From Gemmatimonadota bacterium (GTDB lineage: Bacteria; Gemmatimonadota; Gemmatimonadetes; Gemmatimonadales; GWC2-71-9), in NCBI GenBank assembly GCA_003221085.1, contig QHUD01000081.1:4614-12952 (forward strand): 8,339 bases of DNA. Direction: 5' to 3'. Below are positions 6,690 through 8,339 of the stretch, piece after piece; position 1 is the stretch's first letter, and each line of letters opens with the position of its first letter. The notes below the pieces were generated by a model, which saw only the letters and a list, made by a program, of their open reading frames with translations, was not told where the DNA came from and searched no databases. A program made the position numbers and the translations under genes.

Positions 6690-7301
6690 ATGATCCGCGT
6701 GCTGCTCGCCGACGATCACGCGATCGTGATCGAAGGGTTGCGCGCGCTGCTCGACGGCGAACCCGACATCAAGGTCGCGGCCTGGACCACCGACGGTACG
6801 GACGTCGTCAGACTCGTCGAGCAGCACAAGCCGGACGTCGTGGTGCTGGATCTCGAGCTCACGAACATCAAGGGGACGGAGGTGATCGCCGCGTTGCGGG
6901 AGCGGACCGCGCCGCCGAGAGTCCTGGTGCTCACCGCGTACAACGACGGCGAGTCGCTCCGCTCCGCGCTCGACGCCGGGGCCGAAGGCCTCGCGCTGAA
7001 GACCGAGTCGCCCCAACAGACGCTGACGGCGATCCGACAGGTGCACGCGGGCCAGCTGGTGTTTCCGCAGGCCGCACGCCGCTGGATCGAGGGCCGGGCG
7101 GGGGGCGGCGCGCCGGGCGACTTGACGCCGCGCGAGCGCGAGGTCTGGGCCCTGGTCGCCGGCGGGCTCACCAACCCGCAGATCGCCGAGCGGCTCGGCC
7201 TGTCCGACAACACCGTCAAGTTCCACGTGCAGCATCTCTTCTCGAAGCTCGGGGTGAAGAACCGCACCGAAGCGGCGCTCAAGTACGCCCACGGCCGGTA
7301 G
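6690..7301 (+). CDS. NarL/LuxR-type response regulator
   Basis: A 203-residue DNA-binding regulator. The receiver domain (1-~120) has acidic pocket D8/D9, phospho-acceptor D54 (VVVLDLEL), T82 (VLVLTAYNDG) and K104 (GLALKTES). The C-terminal LuxR-type helix-turn-helix (~143-203) reads LTPREREVWALVAGGLTNPQ then IAERLGLSDNTVKFHVQHLF. All key residues are intact, so it should be a phosphorylation-controlled transcription factor. The ATG at 6690 has GAGG (6678-6681) 8 nt upstream, overlapping the kinase stop. It is the last gene of the four-gene operon. Its targets are unknown; the nearest candidates are the operon promoter and the promoter of the second DUF1097 gene at 7315-7343. Confidence 0.92.
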   Translation: MIRVLLADDHAIVIEGLRALLDGEPDIKVAAWTTDGTDVVRLVEQHKPDVVVLDLELTNIKGTEVIAALRERTAPPRVLVLTAYNDGESLRSALDAGAEGLALKTESPQQTLTAIRQVHAGQLVFPQAARRWIEGRAGGGAPGDLTPREREVWALVAGGLTNPQIAERLGLSDNTVKFHVQHLFSKLGVKNRTEAALKYAHGR

Positions 7302-7306
7302 CCGTC

Positions 7307-7332
7307 GCCCGGGCTTGACAGGCCCGGCGGGC
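7307..7332. repeat. GC-rich inverted repeat with the -35 box in its loop
   Basis: CCGGGC (7309-7314) pairs with GCCCGG (7322-7327). The pairing continues with C7308 and G7329 if C7328 is bulged out. The 7-nt loop TTGACAG holds the -35 hexamer. It lies 6 bp after the response regulator stop. It may be an operator or a weak hairpin ending the upstream operon; no T-tract follows. Confidence 0.45.
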
Positions 7333-7343
7333 ATCCCTACCGT
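7315..7343 (+). promoter_or_regulatory. Promoter of DUF1097 copy 2
   Basis: A perfect TTGACA -35 (7315-7320), a 17-nt spacer and TACCGT (7338-7343, matching the T, A and final T of the -10). Transcription would start near 7350, giving an unusually long leader of about 170 nt before the ATG at 7523. Confidence 0.6.
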
Positions 7344-7439
7344 GGGGCGGCTTCAGGCGCACCCGAATCTTCTCGCTTGACCCGTTGCAGGCGTCGGGAA
7401 GAGGCTGGATGCCACATATGCTGGTCCGGGCGGTTCGCT

Positions 7440-7488
7440 GGAACGGCTCGCACGCCACACTCCTCGAGTGGGCGCGGGAGCCGTTTTC
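7440..7488 (+). promoter_or_regulatory. Long leader hairpin followed by a U-rich run (possible attenuator or upstream terminator)
   Basis: AACGGCTC (7442-7449) pairs perfectly with GAGCCGTT (7478-7485), extendable by two G-U pairs. After a 3x3 internal loop, CGCC (7453-7456) pairs with GGCG (7471-7474). CACTC (7458-7462) then pairs with GAGTG (7466-7470) around a CTC loop, with A7457 bulged. The 3' side runs into TTTTCGCTTTCG. The structure lies between the promoter at 7315 and the Shine-Dalgarno at 7505, so it is transcribed in the leader of the second DUF1097 gene. It could also end read-through from the upstream operon. Confidence 0.6.
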
Positions 7489-7504
7489 GCTTTCGTCCTT
7501 CAAT

Positions 7505-7513
7505 AAGGGGAGG
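7505..7513 (+). promoter_or_regulatory. Ribosome binding site of DUF1097 copy 2
   Basis: AAGGGGAGG, 9 nt before ATG 7523. It supports this start over in-frame ATGs further upstream (7409, 7418). Confidence 0.75.
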
Positions 7514-7522
7514 CGGCAACGT

Positions 7523-7993
7523 ATGAACATGCTGATGGCATTGGCAGTCAGCATCGGGGTGTTCATCGCCCTGTGGGTGAAGTTCGGCGCGATGGTCGCC
7601 CCCGGTCTGGCAATCGCTGTACCCGCGGGGATCATTGCGTGGGCGTGCTTCTACGCGGCCGGCGGTAAGATGCAAGGACTCCAGAAAGCGATCGCGTCCA
7701 ACGTCTCGGGCGTCGTGTGGGTGCTGCTCGCGAACCTGATCATTGCGGCAGCCGGCCTGCAGAGCATGGCGTGGATCGTGATCGGCGTAGTCGCGTTCTG
7801 CATCGTCATGCAATCGAAGGTCGCCGCGCTGTCGTTCATCCCGGGAGGGTTCGCCGGGGCTGCAGTGACAGCCGCAAGCGGGGCAGGCGGAGACATCAAG
7901 GCCAACGTGATGGTGGCCATTGCTCTGATTGCGGGCGCCTTGCTGGGCTACATCTCGGAGATGGGCGCGGGGATGATCGCGAGGAAGGCCTGA
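7523..7993 (+). CDS. DUF1097 small polytopic inner-membrane protein, copy 2
   Basis: A 156-residue hydrophobic protein of the same DUF1097 (YcdZ-like) family as the copy at 5529-5996. About five to six membrane helices can be read (roughly 3-20, 24-45, 60-78, 82-97, 102-118, 128-147). The best shared blocks are GLQKAIASNVSGVVWVLLAN (52-71; the other copy has GLQKTVAATISGVVWALLAH) and LSFIPGGFAGAAV (103-115; the other copy has LSYTAGAFAGAGV). It ends in a short basic tail (MIARKA). The function is unknown. Unlike copy 1 it appears to be a single-gene transcript with its own promoter, a long structured leader and a strong terminator, so it can be expressed apart from the kinase operon. An in-frame ATG at 7409 could add 38 residues but would put a long basic extension before the first helix. 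Confidence 0.82.
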   Translation: MNMLMALAVSIGVFIALWVKFGAMVAPGLAIAVPAGIIAWACFYAAGGKMQGLQKAIASNVSGVVWVLLANLIIAAAGLQSMAWIVIGVVAFCIVMQSKVAALSFIPGGFAGAAVTAASGAGGDIKANVMVAIALIAGALLGYISEMGAGMIARKA

Positions 7994-7997
7994 CGCC

Positions 7998-8037
7998 CAC
8001 GAGGCGCCCCGACAGAGTCGTGTCAGGGCGCCTCGTG
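7998..8037 (+). terminator. Strong hairpin terminator between convergent genes
   Basis: CACGAGGCGCCC (7998-8009) pairs perfectly with GGGCGCCTCGTG (8026-8037). A C/A mismatch and 4 more pairs (GACA 8011-8014 with TGTC 8021-8024) close a 6-nt loop. TTGTCTAGCTCT follows on the plus strand. It begins 4 nt after the DUF1097 copy 2 stop. The long stem may also stop transcription of the convergent MFS gene, though no T-tract serves the minus strand. Confidence 0.85.
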
Positions 8038-8060
8038 TTGTCTAGCTCTACCGCCGCCGC

Positions 8061-8339
8061 TCAGGCGCGCGCGGTCCCGACCTCCTCCGGCTTCCACATG
8101 CTGATCTTACGCGTCTCCGGCATTAGGAACAGGCTGAGCAGGAACGCCACCGCCGGTACGATGATGGGATAGAGGAGCGCATTGCCCAGACTGTGCGTGT
8201 TGAGATACGCCGCAGTCGTGATAATCGGCACCAACCCACCGCCCCAGCCGTTGCCGATATGATACGGCACCGACACCGACGTATACCGGATCCGTGCCGG
8301 GAAGTACTCGGCGAGGAACGCCCCGATCGGGCCGTAGAC
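8061..8339 (-). CDS. MFS transporter, metabolite:H+ symporter (MHS) type, C-terminal part
   Basis: The last 92 codons of a transporter whose start lies beyond the right edge; the stop TGA is at 8063-8061. The visible end contains YGPIGAFLAEYFPARIRYTS, then VPYHIGNGWGGGLVPIITTA, then a final membrane helix (ALLYPIIVPAVAFLLSLFLM) and PETR. This pattern of helices 10-12 with GPxxAFLxExFPxRxRYT and a final PETR is typical of the MHS branch of the major facilitator superfamily (relatives of ProP, KgtP and ShiA), which import small organic acids, betaines or similar solutes with protons. The substrate cannot be told from the C-terminus. Translation is continuous from the window edge, so the in-frame GTG at 8276 is not a start. 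Confidence 0.85.
   Translation of the reverse strand, partial: VYGPIGAFLAEYFPARIRYTSVSVPYHIGNGWGGGLVPIITTAAYLNTHSLGNALLYPIIVPAVAFLLSLFLMPETRKISMWKPEEVGTARA

Noticed and set aside
8061..8276. A separate 71-codon small membrane protein starting at GTG 8276
   Set aside because: The frame stays open to the window edge and the upstream residues (YGPIGAFLAEYFPARIRYTS) are MHS transporter sequence, so this is just the C-terminus of a larger gene.

Overview
The window is GC-rich bacterial chromosome with dense, mostly ordinary housekeeping and signalling genes. No phage, transposase, CRISPR or RNA gene is seen. High GC, an exported carboxypeptidase Q-like M28 peptidase, soluble histidine kinases and a NagB/PIG-L fusion would suit a soil Gemmatimonadota- or Acidobacteriota-like organism, but nothing here fixes the phylum, so that is only a guess.

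Layout. (1) 1-105, minus: the first 35 codons of a delta-1-pyrroline-5-carboxylate dehydrogenase (proline/arginine catabolism), divergent from (2) 298-777, plus: a one-domain VOC (glyoxalase/extradiol dioxygenase-like) protein. The spacer between them carries a 119-bp imperfect palindrome (139-257). (3) 785-3383, minus: a two-gene operon of a soluble HisKA-type histidine kinase (2340-3383, TTG start) and a secreted M28 zinc peptidase (785-2329), separated by 10 nt. (4) 3384-3612: a divergent promoter region. (5) 3613-7301, plus: a tightly coupled four-gene operon made of a NagB/PIG-L (LmbE) fusion, a DUF1097 membrane protein, a NarL-type HisKA_3 kinase with no sensor domain, and its LuxR/NarL-type response regulator. 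The junctions are an ATGA overlap, a GTGA overlap and a 10-nt gap. (6) 7302-7993, plus: a second DUF1097 paralogue behind its own TTGACA promoter and a structured leader, closed by a strong hairpin terminator at 7998-8037. (7) 8061-8339, minus: the C-terminal end of an MFS transporter of the metabolite:H+ symporter type.

How it may work together (inference). The fusion enzyme has a deacetylase-like and a deaminase-like domain, which suggests amino-sugar processing (GlcNAc-6-P-like to GlcN-6-P-like to a ketose phosphate). The kinase made from the same message has almost nothing before its phospho-accepting His box, while the gene translationally coupled just upstream encodes a small polytopic membrane protein. 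The simplest reading is that DUF1097 protein 1 is a detached membrane sensor or input subunit for the kinase, and that the response regulator may control this operon and/or the adjacent DUF1097 paralogue. The promoter of that paralogue lies in an inverted repeat and is followed by a long hairpin in the leader. This DUF1097/two-component/amino-sugar unit is the most interesting candidate system in the window.
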